From NCBI GenBank assembly GCA_947179485.1, contig OX359249.1:32102250-32166249 (forward strand): a DNA stretch of 64,000 bases, given 5' to 3'. Made by a program: the position numbers and the translations under genes. The notes beneath the pieces are model-generated. The model was not told the origin of the DNA and searched no databases. It was given only the letters and a program-made list of their open reading frames with translations. This DNA comes from Allacma fusca (Eukaryota; Arthropoda; Collembola; Symphypleona; Sminthuridae). The stretch's first letter is position 1; each line of letters opens with the position of its first letter. Below are positions 53,201 to 64,000 of the stretch, one piece after another.

Positions 53201-56160
53201 ATTTTGGATTATATGTTATTCATGCGGTTTACACAGTTGTAACTAACAATTTGCTACATAAATATTTGAAGTTCAATCTTCAGTCCAAGACTTGGTTGTT
53301 TGCCCAACAACTGAAATTCAAGGGGTTCATTTTGAAACTTTGAGCTAATCTAAAAGCTCGTCTCACAAATACGAAGCATTCGAGTTGAAAAACAAACGTC
53401 AGGTGACTTCCATACATACTTGCTGCTTCTCTCTAGAATTACTAATTATAAATGAGTGGGAAGCGCATCAAGTGCGGGTTGGTCTTTGGCACTGCACAAT
53501 ACAGCCCTAGTTATGTGCCTGTATTGTGCTGACTGTGAGTTAACCAAACATTCAAATCAAAGATCTTCTATAGGGACAGTAGTTTGAGCTAATTATGAGC
53601 CACGAATCTATGAAGTTCCGTGCATGCATAATTGAAAATCTCCGGAAATGGAATCCGCACCCCGTTTTCGCACCAAACTTAATCCATCAGCTATACTGTG
53701 ATTTTATATCACAGTAGATATACATAGTATCAAATTCCAAACACAGTGGTAACAAAGATGTTAAGTTTTGCCCGCCAAAACCCATTGCTAAGAGAGACCC
53801 TGTTTAAATGCTCTCTATTTTAAAATGTGTTTCTTCAAAGACGACATCCAAGTTAGGGGGGACCCAACTGCCAGAACAAATGCGTCTACAAATTTTAATG
53901 CCTCTCTACAATTTAAATGAACTTATCTTGTGGATTGTACCAGAGTGAATAGGGAACGTCAAAACGTCTCGTTCCTCATTTATGAAATGTAATTACAATG
54001 GTTTTGAGACAAGGCAATGGCAAACACAATGCGTACGGAAACGACCGGGCGGAGGAGGAAAATATATTAAATTCAAGGGATTTAATTTCGATATTTTCAG
54101 GGCTCTCTCCTCCTGATAATTTCTTGTGTATTCAGTTCTCTCTCTCTCTCTCTCTCTGTGTGTACATTGGTACAATTGGGAGGACCATAGGAGATATTTT
54201 TGACGTCCCAGTTTTCTGTTGGGAAGAAATCCCGCACAGAAGTACATGGGAGGATTAGTCTGTCAGCGTTTCAAATTGTGGCAGCTTCATCATTTTCAAA
54301 GCCATGCTATGAAATGAATGGCAAGCCTTTTACAGTATAACAAATAACAAGTTTAAGGTTTCAAGATTAATGAGTAGGAGACGTGTGCTAAAGAAGAATA
54401 ATAATAGTATCCCAACGGAGCTCGAGTTGAGCACGTGAGTAAGCATATATTTTTTGGTGGAATTTTTTTTATAGGGCAATTATACAATGGAGTGAGGTTA
54501 TTACATACGTGTGCGGCACTACTCCATTTTCCATGTTGAGTTTCATTTTTTGACAAAGAGCTAGAAAGAACCGTTTGAGCTGTCACGGGAAAAAACAGGG
54601 GATAGAAATATATGAGGTAACCAAATTCTGGTTGAGAGTTGAAAAATTATGTAATACACATTTTTACATTATGGTCTTCAATGAAGTATTCATTTCACGT
54701 CGCTCCTTTCAACTTTTACATCGATGTCCCGAGCCTATGAATTTCTATCAAAGTATTCTGAAATAAGGAGTCTTGGTCGTCATAGTGGTCTCGCGGCGTT
54801 GGCAACTTCTGTAGCATGCATGTACATCAGGTCGGCTCTGTTGACTTGTAATTTCGGTACTTATTGCTCTACTTGTATACAGTTGTGGGATCCTGCCCGT
54901 ATGTATGAGTTGGACTTGAGAATAGGATTTTATATATATATATATATATGTACATATATGGGCTGGAAGGAGACGAGGGGCTTTAGTGTCGTACTCGGAT
55001 ATCGATGAGTAACTTATATTTACTACAGTAATGACGATAATACATCTACCGAGTGTAATTTAGAATTATGGTGGTGGTAGTCAGATCAATGTCACCCTGA
55101 AATCCACTTTAAATGCCGATCAGAGACATGAACAAAATATTGCTCATGCTTCAGTGTTCACAGCGTTCTTGGGAGTCAAGTAAATGGTATATGGACTTTT
55201 ATGGAAAAATTATTTACAATAAATGGTCGACATGGTCTTGGTCGTAATGCAATGGAACGACAACTCCTAAAATTCCGACAACTCATGCAGAAGATATGAC
55301 TTGACGAGACACGCGTAACCATCTATCATTTTACGCACAACCGCCGACTTACTGTCTCCCTTCCCACGCCGAGCCATTCAAAAATGATGTAAAATCAACA
55401 AAATTATTTTACCATTCCTCTATATTTTTTTCTCTCTGACTATAAACAAGAGCCCGAACATTGGAGTTTCTTTATATTTTATTCAAACTTTGTTTTTCCA
55501 TTTTTTTCCCTCCACATATTATACATCCCATCTCCGTCAGCTGGCTCAAGTTGACGAGATGATGCTCTGCACTTCTGCACTATAAAAACCCTTCTAAATT
55601 AATATTGTATGTAAAAATGTACTCAATTGAGAGGTCTGGGGATGAGAAGGAGGCAGAGAGTCGATAAGAAAGGAGGAAAGATTGTGTAAAAAAGTTTATG
55701 AATGCTACTCCCCCCTCCATGAATAAGTTACAGAAGAAGAAAAAAACAAGAGCGAAAAAGAAAGTGCAGTAAATCTGAGTTTATTGTGCAACTTTTTATG
55801 CATTAAATTCATGAATACAATCGAACCATTTGTTGAAATTGGATAAAGTTTTATTTTTTGTCGACTTTTACATTAAGTATTCTAGACGGCCTATAGTGTG
55901 CGGAATCCAATCTAGTTTATTGTACATAAGTGCATCCGAAGTCTGTACTCTTCCGTAACTCAAGTCTCCATCAGGGCTGTACATAGTGATAGGGGAGGGT
56001 AGCAGGAGCACAAAAAAAAATCGGAACTAAAACCAAGTCCCCCAGTGGTATAAAAAAGTTACAGAAGTAAGAATCAAATAAAAGTGTGAGCAAGCTAAAA
56101 ATATTTGCTGAGGTAAGGTAAACAAATTGTTTGATAGCGGAAACGTTCTCTGCTCTGCTG

Positions 56161-56218
<58 letters not shown>

Positions 56219-59200
56219 CTGAGGTGGAGGGAAGGAGAGAGATGATGATGCGAACTTGGATGTTAACAGAGTGTGAACATCGTAGAAACTTACACTTTAG
56301 ATGTTCCCGCATCTCTCATGTGTATTGCATTTCATACTGGAAATCCTTTATTTTGCCTGGCTAAGGGCCCCACTCATGTCTGTTGGTTTACTTGACAGAT
56401 TTTGATGTGGTTTACACTCTCTGATGGAATTACATGCGGATGACTTTGACTACTTTGACATACTCTACAACATTTCCGAGAGCCCAAGATGCGAGTAATT
56501 AAACGGATGCTGTGGCATAAATAATTTGAGCTGAGTATTCTCCCTGTATGAAATGGGACATGTAGAGGGGATGCCAAGAACGCTTTTAATATTGCTGTGG
56601 TATATAGCGCTACATCCTTGTCAGATTTTAGAGAGGAGTTATCCTATACAGAGATTCTCACAGTGGCCTACTCCGTCTCAAGCAAGCTGCAGGTTGGAAT
56701 TGTTCCTAATTCAGACAATGGAAGAGTTTTTAATCCTCAGATTTTTCCATCCCTGTCACATTTACAGCCTGACTCTAATTTTAGTAAACATGGTTAAGCA
56801 AGTCCACAGTTGTAGCTTGCAGCTGCAATCTACAAACAAGAATTTTACATAGCCCACCCAACTTGTTTACATACACCTGTACTACCGTGTAGCATGGATG
56901 TGTACACTTATATATTAAATTACATCCCATCTCTGTCCCCATGGTGGACTGTGAAAAAAGGAGGAAATTAAAATAATATGTGGAAGAAGGAGCGGACATT
57001 GGATATAGGGAGAGACGCATGGATGAGAATGAAGAATTGCTTGTAGCCGCCTTCACACGTAGATAGATTTGCAACTCACATTCTCCATGTCATAATACAC
57101 ACTGGGTACTAATTGTCAACTTGTTACTGATAGCCGTGACAGGCTTGTGGATTTGTGTTCTCACACTCCTGGCTCTTGAACGAATCAAACAGCCTTTTGA
57201 CATTTTTATGACATGCCAAGCTAAGTTATGAATTATAAACAATCGGAATGCATGTCCCATGTCTTATTTTGTAGTTATGGTCTACGGTTACAACTTATAC
57301 GCCGAATTACGACTGTTCTTGGGTCTAGCACCACTACGGAAACGACACGGCTCGTACTTGACGTAACGGGTTTTATTAGTGTGCTCAGGGTTAATAAAAT
57401 TTGAAATTATGTGATTTCATCGGACGTTCCGAATTTTGCGAACTCTGCATGTAGCAGAGCGTCGTACTTGGGGATGACAGTCGACGTGATATCTTATAAT
57501 TAATTGTAACTTACTATATAGTCTGCCCTATATTTAGCTCTGCCTGAGTTCCTATACTGTAACCATATATTAAACATGAAGAAAATTATTTCCCATATTT
57601 GTATTTAACATTTGAAACTGATGTAGCTTATTTCCCAAAATTCTATACAGACGCATTCTTCTGGACTGGATTCACGGAGCATCCGTCTCCCCAAGGAATC
57701 ATAATTCCCAATGAACGTGGAACGTAAGTTATTTGATACATTCGCTCAGAGTTACATTGAATCAAGCCCTATTTCAAAATGAATTTTACCATAGTTCTCA
57801 ATGTTCCTCGGGAAACCCCACTCATGCGTTTAGCCAGTTTTATGTGCATAAAATGCAACCAGGGCTGTAAGCCCTTTGGAGCTTACTTGTGAAGCTCGGG
57901 TTAGGAATCCAAGGCTCCCGACGTTGATAAAAGTCTAAAATTTATCAATTTAAAATATATACAAGCTAAAATAAATCAGCTCTGTGGAGTTCGGGTTGTT
58001 TTTAACAGTTTGATTTATTGTTTGTTTCGTGTCTTGATTTGCCCGGTTTGTACTTGAATTACGTCGGGAGTAGCCTTGAAGACGAGCTAGTTTTGCCTCT
58101 TCACTGCTCCTGATTTTTTTCCCCCAAAATACTGTGGTTATGGGGGTGCACGGAGAATGGAGGAAAGTTTTACTATTCTTAAAGAGATTTGTGGTGTGTA
58201 ATAATATGTATGAACAGTAACATGTTGAAATGATAGGAAGGAAGTCTTGGGAGCTTATAACAACCAAGATATCACCATCACATTGCCCGACGGCCTCACA
58301 CTCCGTGATGTTAAATGGTTGGCTGTTTGGTGCCGAGCTTTCGAGGTAATTCCTATGTTTCACAATTGTATGTGCATATGATACCTGGGTTGGACGGAGA
58401 TGAATGTAGATGTAGTTATGTAAGTTGTTACTCAAAGACTTTGTTGGGACTTGGGCCTCACATATCTTCTTTCCATCGGAACAAATACTCTTACTAACTA
58501 GTTAGTCTTCGTCTAACTTTCTGCTTCATCAACTTTTATGCTTCTTGCCTTCTATTGAAAGGTAAGTACGTAATCCAGCTGGCTTATGGAAGATAGTAAT
58601 CACACGCCGGTTGAACTGCCACTATAGTGCACAGAATGCATACCTAATCTCCATGGAATGGTTCTCGCCAGCATTATAAACATACTTGCAATTCGAAAAT
58701 GACAAATTGTCAAATATTTACTTTGTCACCGGGCCATGTTCCCAATCTGAACATCTTCCTGGATTTTAGGAGTGTTCTTGAATTTATTATGCAGTATCAA
58801 GCTTCCAACTTTTTCAGATATATTTCTCACAGAGTACGTATAATCCCCCTATTCACAAATCGTCTGTATCCAACCTCAAGGCTTACAATCCAAATAAATT
58901 TCCTTTATATGTATATCTTAAAAAATGGTACCTTAAAGGATTATGTATAAAAATATTTTTTAGCTATAGAATATTTTTCAATGAACATGAAAATTAATGA
59001 TGTTTTTCTTTATCGATTTCTGTTGATAAAAAAAAATAGTAGAAAATTGATGCCCCCCGAATGTTGATAAATAGTACATTTGTTTTTGTAAGGAATCATT
59101 AATGGGCATAGATAAGGTATACATTATTCGTGAAATAAAAAGAAAGAAGCTTGGGCTGGAAGAAGATAAAAGCTGATGTGAAAGCTACAAACAATTAATT

Positions 59201-59968
59201 CTTAATTGATAACATCAGGAACTGTGCCATTCCATCAGTAGCACTTAAATGAGTGTCTGCGTCAGCAAGTGAGCCCAGGGTTGTAAATTGGAAGAGCTGT
59301 TGAGTAAAGTGGGCAATGAATTATTTGGATTTTTAATTTGGATCCCGTCAGCACTAAAGCGAGGGTTAAATGCACAATTAATGGAGTACGCGTAAAGTGG
59401 AGAGTAGTAAAAGGTTGGAGTGATTTGTGAACTTGTATAAAATGTTTGATTCCCAAAGGTAAACTTCGGTGATGTGCCTATCCCAGCTGATCTGGATTAT
59501 CCACAGCCTCATGTGCTCGGCTCACTCGCTGGTCAACATGATGTCAGCTCTGGGCCAATCGTTGTGGTCGATGCTCAGACGATTCTACTTCCGGACTTTA
59601 CGTACGATGGACAAGCCCCAGGTTAATTTATAGACTGGATTTGATTTAATGGGAAAGAGGGGTGTACGCATTATTTGTGACCACTGGTGTAATTTTGATT
59701 TTGGTCACCAGATGTACACTTTTGGGTGGGACGTGGGAAGCCGGCTCCGGAAGGAATACGAGTTCCCGATGAAACCGGAGGTGATACTCCTCTAGTGAAA
59801 TCAGATAAAAAAACCATGGTCCTGAGTCTCCCCGGAGATCTGACTATATTCGACATTGATTACTTTGGAGTGTGGTGTCGACTTTACTACGTGGATTTCG
59901 GTCATGTTAAAGTTCCTAAAAATCTGAACGTGCCACCTTCTTTAAAAATGCTCGGAGTTACACCTCAG
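35294..59968 (+). CDS. Skeletor: Protein Skeletor, N-terminal part: signal peptide and two DM13 domains (gene continues right)
   Basis: Six coding exons: 35294-35360, 50281-50445, 57651-57723, 58237-58345, 59459-59621 and 59712-59968. All are GT-AG and in phase, giving 278 codons and ending on a codon boundary at a GTAAGA donor, so the gene continues. Exon 1 gives a secretion signal (MGAYWNSVKPLALLCTVIFT). DM13 domain 1 is about residues 41-147 (GKYIGRLAKREHKVSGEVYA, IRGFNYDGAGPDAFFWTG, TLPDGLTLRDVKWLAVWC, NFGDVPIP). DM13 domain 2 is about 155-262 (LPDFTYDGQAPDVHFWVGRG, LPGDLTIFDIDYFGVWCR, VDFGHVKVP), followed by the conserved NVPPSLKMLGVTPQ. In known Skeletor proteins a DOMON domain follows; it is not found in this window. 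Skeletor was described in Drosophila as a spindle-matrix protein, but the signal peptide here argues for secretion or a matrix location. Introns of 14.9 and 7.2 kb make it the largest gene here. Exon 1 is joined by phase and position, so it is slightly less certain. Confidence 0.92.
36161..36180. repeat. (TG)10 microsatellite
   Basis: Perfect TG dinucleotide repeat in Skeletor intron 1. Confidence 0.9.
41984..41999. repeat. (TC)8 microsatellite
   Basis: Perfect TC repeat in Skeletor intron 1. Confidence 0.85.
45591..45614. repeat. (CA)12 microsatellite
   Basis: Perfect CA repeat in Skeletor intron 1. It creates low-complexity Val/Cys reading frames on the minus strand that are not genes. 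Confidence 0.9.
49580..50079 (-). CDS. Weak candidate: two-exon minus-strand coding fragment inside Skeletor intron 1
   Basis: On the minus strand, a 60-nt segment (50079-50020) is preceded by an AG acceptor and followed by a strong GTAAGTAT donor. It would join, in phase, to 49795-49580, which follows a CCTTTAG acceptor and runs 71 codons to a stop. The predicted tail contains HINPFYELHLPSPIDIKNIT and does not match a family I recognise. No start codon or convincing upstream exon was found. A further in-frame segment at 50167-50107 would need an intron of only 27 bp and is therefore not included. Chance open frames of this size are common in this window, so this may not be a gene at all. Confidence 0.2.
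54137..54156. repeat. (TC)10 microsatellite
   Basis: Perfect TC repeat in Skeletor intron 2. Confidence 0.9.
54931..54949. repeat. (TA)9 microsatellite
   Basis: Perfect TA repeat in Skeletor intron 2, flanked by a TATGTACATATATG segment. Confidence 0.85.
56164..56213. repeat. (AG)25 microsatellite
   Basis: Longest perfect microsatellite in the window, 50 bp, in Skeletor intron 2. It continues as an imperfect purine-rich stretch to about 56,240. Reading frames across it (poly Arg-Glu or Leu-Ser) are artefacts. Confidence 0.95.
57724..59458 (+). other. Skeletor introns 3 and 4
   Basis: Introns 57724-58236 and 58346-59458 flank the 109-nt exon that completes the first DM13 domain. Nothing else was recognised; the minus-strand open frame at 57950-58435 overlaps the exon and is its shadow. 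Confidence 0.75.
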
Positions 59969-62900
59969 GTAAGAGTATTCCTAGTTACACAAAAACCTTA
60001 TCCATAAGAATCCTGCCGTGCCGAACAAAAGGGCTACTTGCATAGATTCCCCGAGCTACTATAGTAGACCCATGATGGTAGAAAGGAGGGAGCTCACATT
60101 GTATGTTCATCACGTGTCAATCCTGAATAAGGGAGTAAGTTTTTAGGCTAGACAGACCAGATATCCTTTGAGGAACTGGTAAAAAGTTCCAAGGATTCAT
60201 TCACTATGCCGGTGATTGCTTACTGTTCCATTTTTCATACTTATACCACCACTACCTACCTCCTACTATCTGGAAAGTTTTTCACTGTAATACCTTCGCA
60301 TCAATCAATTTCTTCAAGTTTTCTAACAACCTCAACTTTTTTCAGTAGATCGTGCATCGTTGTTTCTCCTCCCGATTGTACAAGTACCATCATTGGCTTT
60401 TTCTATGGGTCTGTTCTCTCGAGGAACTAGCTTCTTCAACTAGAAGAGTTTGTAATTCGTGAACCTTTTTTCCTTGAGATAGGGTTCACTAAAGGATGAG
60501 ACCTTGAGTCATGGTTATAGGAAGTTACTTCCCTCTCAATCCTCCTCACTCCTGATGTCAGGGAAGTGGGCCTACATCAAAGATTTCCCTTTTGTTTCTA
60601 GTTTGCTTTAAATCTTTATTTTAGATTCTAGTACTCATCCGTCTCTCCCAGAGTTGAATGCTAACTGAATCATTTCCATCCTATATACCTGTTGGCTACT
60701 TTGACCCAACCAAAACAAATAGTAAATTCAAATGTCCTACACTGTAGCGGAACTTGTCCCGGAGGGTATTCGAGTTAATCTGTAACTACTGTAGTATAGC
60801 CAGCTGTTCATTCTACAGCCTCGCAAAACATTATTCCAGGATTCCGTTATTTCAATTTCCCTTCCACGTTGTTATTCCACGCACTTTTTTTTTTAAATGT
60901 TGGAGAGCAAGAATTTTGCCCAACCTGAGGCCTAACATCACCCGGACAAAAACTATTTACCATGAGTGTGTAAGTACTAACCCATTGCGTCTATCCTGGC
61001 ACAGCCGTGGCGGCCGTTTCATCATCCTGTCCAGGTTCAGAGTCTGCAACCGAACAAGTTCTGAGCATGAGGAGCGAAAAGAATAACTTCTTTTCAAGGT
61101 TCAACCTGCTGGATTTCAAGGCATTCATATAAGTCCTTCCTAGTCTTCCCCAGGTTCCAGCGGTTGTGCTTGAACACACTACGCTGAGCACACGTACGGT
61201 TCTTCAGTCTAGTAGAAAACTGTACTGACTGTCATTTACATAAAACTAGGCTCGTAAAATCAGATTTTTATTCTGATTCCCTCAATGCTCGTGAAACAAT
61301 TTCAGATCCGAGCATTATTGTGGAGTTGCAAATGGTTTGTCCCGTATTTTTTTCAGAGCGTGTATCCAACAACTTTCGACTGTTCTCCCCCACACCTTAT
61401 TTAAATTGTCTGTTATTATTCTTTTTTTTACGGGATCCATAGAAGCCGCAAAATGTTTCTGTTATACTCAGACGTTTGGGCTGTATTTTTTTATTGTAAG
61501 TTTAGTTTCAAGTCTTGATCGGTCTTCAAGATAGTTTGAATCGTATGAAAGAGTTTACGCACTGTAATTAATGATTGTTGATTTATATTTCTAAGACTTC
61601 ACTAACTTTCCTTGGGAATGTAATCTTACTGTATTCATTTTGTAGGTTTTAATTGCATTAGTTTCCTCAAGCCCCTCTCACAACTAATGACAAGTTTTCG
61701 GAATCAATGCAGTTCCAGAAGCTTTTAGTATTACTACGGAAGGTCTTTCGTCTACTCTTTCGCTCACTGGAGTATGGCGTCACCAAATAGTTTCCACAAT
61801 TCCTGATTTTATGTTGCTCATTTAAATAATCACTTACAGTCGAAAACTTTCAATGGGATTGAATGTGAACACTATAATTGCCTTGCGTCGCTAATTTACA
61901 ATGCATTCACTAAGCCGAAGGAATCTGCGGGTGTTAATTACTTTACCATGCATTTTTTTTCATACTTTTGTTTTACATCTGGGTCATGTTTTTCTTTCAC
62001 TACAATATTTTATCCTGTTTTATAATCAGTTCTGAAAATCTTTCACAGACTGTAACATTTTGGGCACCAGCACTTTTCAATGTTGACCAAGTGACCTACA
62101 AGCGTGGGTGATTTCATATCAGTCCCTACGTAAGTATCTACACATTGAACGTCAGTGTATAAAATATGAGTACGTTATTGTTTACATCTGTGCAGACTGC
62201 AGGATGAGTTAGCATAAAGCATATAATGCGCATGGGAATTTCCATGGACTTGAAAGATATTAACTGACAATAAAAGTACCAGCAAGGAGGTGTCAGGGTA
62301 ATGAACTCTGAAGAGAAAATGTTTCAGAGCTTGAGGAATGATTGTAGACCTCTGTAATAATTGTCTTTTTCGGTTTCAAATTCCCGGTCAAGGTTGGTGT
62401 CTTAATCAGTCACTAACCCCTGGGCGAGCAACGGGGGTTATAGCTGGTAGTTATTTATCATGCTATTTTGTGTGCTTAACCTTTTCTCTCACAATGATAA
62501 ATCTTTGAGATGAAGTTCTTGAGATTACTTATGTCACGTTCTCTCTCATTTTACAAACTCGTTTGGTGAGGAGACTTAAAGCTCCATCCAAAATATCGTT
62601 TGTTGGATCCAGTAAACTTTGCAAAATGTACAAATGAGCTCTAAGAGGCGTTGCACTGTCCGGGTGTGCTCCGTTAGTACTCCTCATTTCTTTAAGCTCA
62701 TTTATGGAATTAGTTTCATTGACTTAATGACACATCCTTGGTCAATGACAAAGTCAGTTTGTCTTGGTTTAACTTTTACAGAAATGGGAAATGACCACTA
62801 CAGTATCCAAATACCCTTCGTGACCATTGATGAAATTGATGGGTGAAACTTAGGTTAGTTGAGTGCAATTCAAAGTTCATGGGAACAATCGGGGTTGCAG

Positions 62901-64000
62901 GATGTGAAACCAATGTGTAAATGCAAGCAATATTATGTTTCACTTGGATTCAATCCTAAGGGTAAGTGAGCGTACAGTGTGAACCACAAATGCTACATGA
63001 GTATATTAAAACGGTGTGGGCTCGTATTTGTACAGTACTTTTAGACCTACATGATGGGTTTGGTAACACATGGCATGCATCCTAAGCTAGATACTTCGTT
63101 TGATGGATTGTTTTCTGTAATGTCGATTTTCAGTTTCCACTCGATGAACTAGAAACACTTAATTTTACATGCAAATATTGAACCTGCAATCTAGTTAGTT
63201 CCTATTTCTGCTCCAGAAGTCATTTTAGTGGAGAGATACTGACTATGAATTTTACTAGTAGTAGTAGGAAAAGTACTATTATTTTTGCTTGCGTATGCTA
63301 ATGTTACGTGGAAAGGGTTACTACATACTCCTTTGTTCATTTAAATCTAAGTGAATTCAACCCTATGAGGCTTTTCGTATACAAGTATAAACCCCTGCAA
63401 TATATTGAAAGGATCTTGTCTCATTTGAATAAAGGAGCTTACTTCAAAATATTGGGAAAATAATGAAAGCTACGGGAAGGTAGGTCTTTCCAGGAGTGCT
63501 TCGTTAAAATGACTCCTCGCGTCTTCCTTCACGCTCTTTGGCTGAACACTTGCTGCGCCAATTAAATTGTTTGCTCGTACTAAAGTGTAGATGATGATTT
63601 AATTAATACAAGGTTCTCATATCATAACGATCCTGGAATAGCATGTTGCAGTAAATAAAACACGGAAGTAGTATGAAGAGCAGGGATGATCATGAGGCTT
63701 ATGATAACGCTGTGTACTTTTATCCCTCAGTGATGTACTACAGGATGGGACAGAATTATCCACTCCACAACTTGCTCGTATTGTTTAAAGTTTTAGTGGA
63801 GCATAAGTGTGCCTCAAATTACATCGTGGAAAGCAGTTAAGCCGAACAATTATCTTTTATGAATTCTTGACAAAGGCCATATAAAAGCTGGAAGTAGGGG
63901 TGCAAAACACGCACATAATTCTAATCGTTAAATTATGATTGCATAAATGGATACGAGGTAATGTCACGGCATTATGTCTAATGAAAACCACCAGTTTACC
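59969..64000 (+). other. Skeletor intron 6 and beyond, no further exon confirmed
   Basis: The coding sequence must continue after the donor at 59969, but no DOMON-like exon was recognised before the right edge. One phase-0 segment after a TTTCACAG acceptor, 62049-62107 (beginning TVTFWAPALFNVDQ), could be an exon ending at a GTGATT donor. It has no recognised family match and is weak. The rest is AT-rich with no supported gene. Confidence 0.4.

Larger units (their letters stand above)
50446..57650 (+). other. Skeletor intron 2 (7.2 kb)
   Basis: Splits the first DM13 domain inside the YDGAGP/D motif, in phase 1. AT-rich with three microsatellites. No nested gene supported. Confidence 0.75.

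Noticed and set aside
55971..56312. Minus-strand frame with a long Leu-Ser repeat
   Set aside because: It is the translation of the (AG)25 microsatellite.
60991..61191. Possible Skeletor exons after acceptors near 61006 and 61155
   Set aside because: Phase-0 translation hits a stop or yields short segments with no resemblance to the DOMON domain expected next.

Overview
This is a eukaryotic, AT-rich, intron-bearing genomic window, most likely from an arthropod and probably an insect. The evidence is spliced genes with short and very long introns, a Skeletor-type gene with tandem DM13 domains (a class I know best from arthropods), a decayed Penelope-like retroelement, and many dinucleotide microsatellites. 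I cannot name the species. No bacterial-style operon, CRISPR array, rRNA or tRNA gene was seen.

Five protein-coding genes could be assembled exon by exon. In each, the GT-AG boundaries join in phase. (1) BNIP3, minus strand, 14797 to 4778: six coding exons, 199 codons. It is a mitophagy receptor with an N-terminal LC3-interacting motif and a C-terminal membrane anchor. (2) PAIP2, plus strand, 18063 to 18976: two coding exons, 202 codons, with PAM1 and PAM2 poly(A)-binding-protein motifs. (3) SEC23IP/PA-PLA1-like, minus strand, 30490 to 19400: thirteen coding exons, 1183 codons, with WWE-like, lipase and DDHD regions. It lacks the usual SAM domain and carries an extra tail of about 190 residues. 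(4) A small type I membrane protein on the plus strand, 26681 to 28420: eight exons, 348 codons. It lies wholly inside intron 1 of SEC23IP on the opposite strand and resembles the C-terminal half of VWA7/hemicentin-like proteins. (5) The 5' part of Skeletor, plus strand, from 35294: a signal peptide and two DM13 domains. The gene runs off the right side of the window.

The layout alternates. BNIP3 and PAIP2 are head to head, PAIP2 and SEC23IP are tail to tail with 423 bp between stop codons, and SEC23IP and Skeletor are head to head. At both head-to-head junctions (about 15.6-15.9 kb and about 30.6-31.3 kb) the base composition flips visibly. The plus strand is C/A-rich on the side of the minus-strand gene and G/T-rich on the side of the plus-strand gene. 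Each junction region also holds a GA/CT tract. I read these as divergent promoter regions with transcription-associated strand skew.

The remaining sequence is long introns and flanks: an 8.3-kb BNIP3 intron and Skeletor introns of 14.9 kb and 7.2 kb. They hold microsatellites and scattered short palindromes but no gene I can support, apart from weak candidates that are flagged. The left edge holds a dead Penelope-like reverse transcriptase. The genes share no obvious pathway: mitophagy, translation control, COPII/lipid trafficking and a secreted or matrix DM13 protein are simply neighbours.
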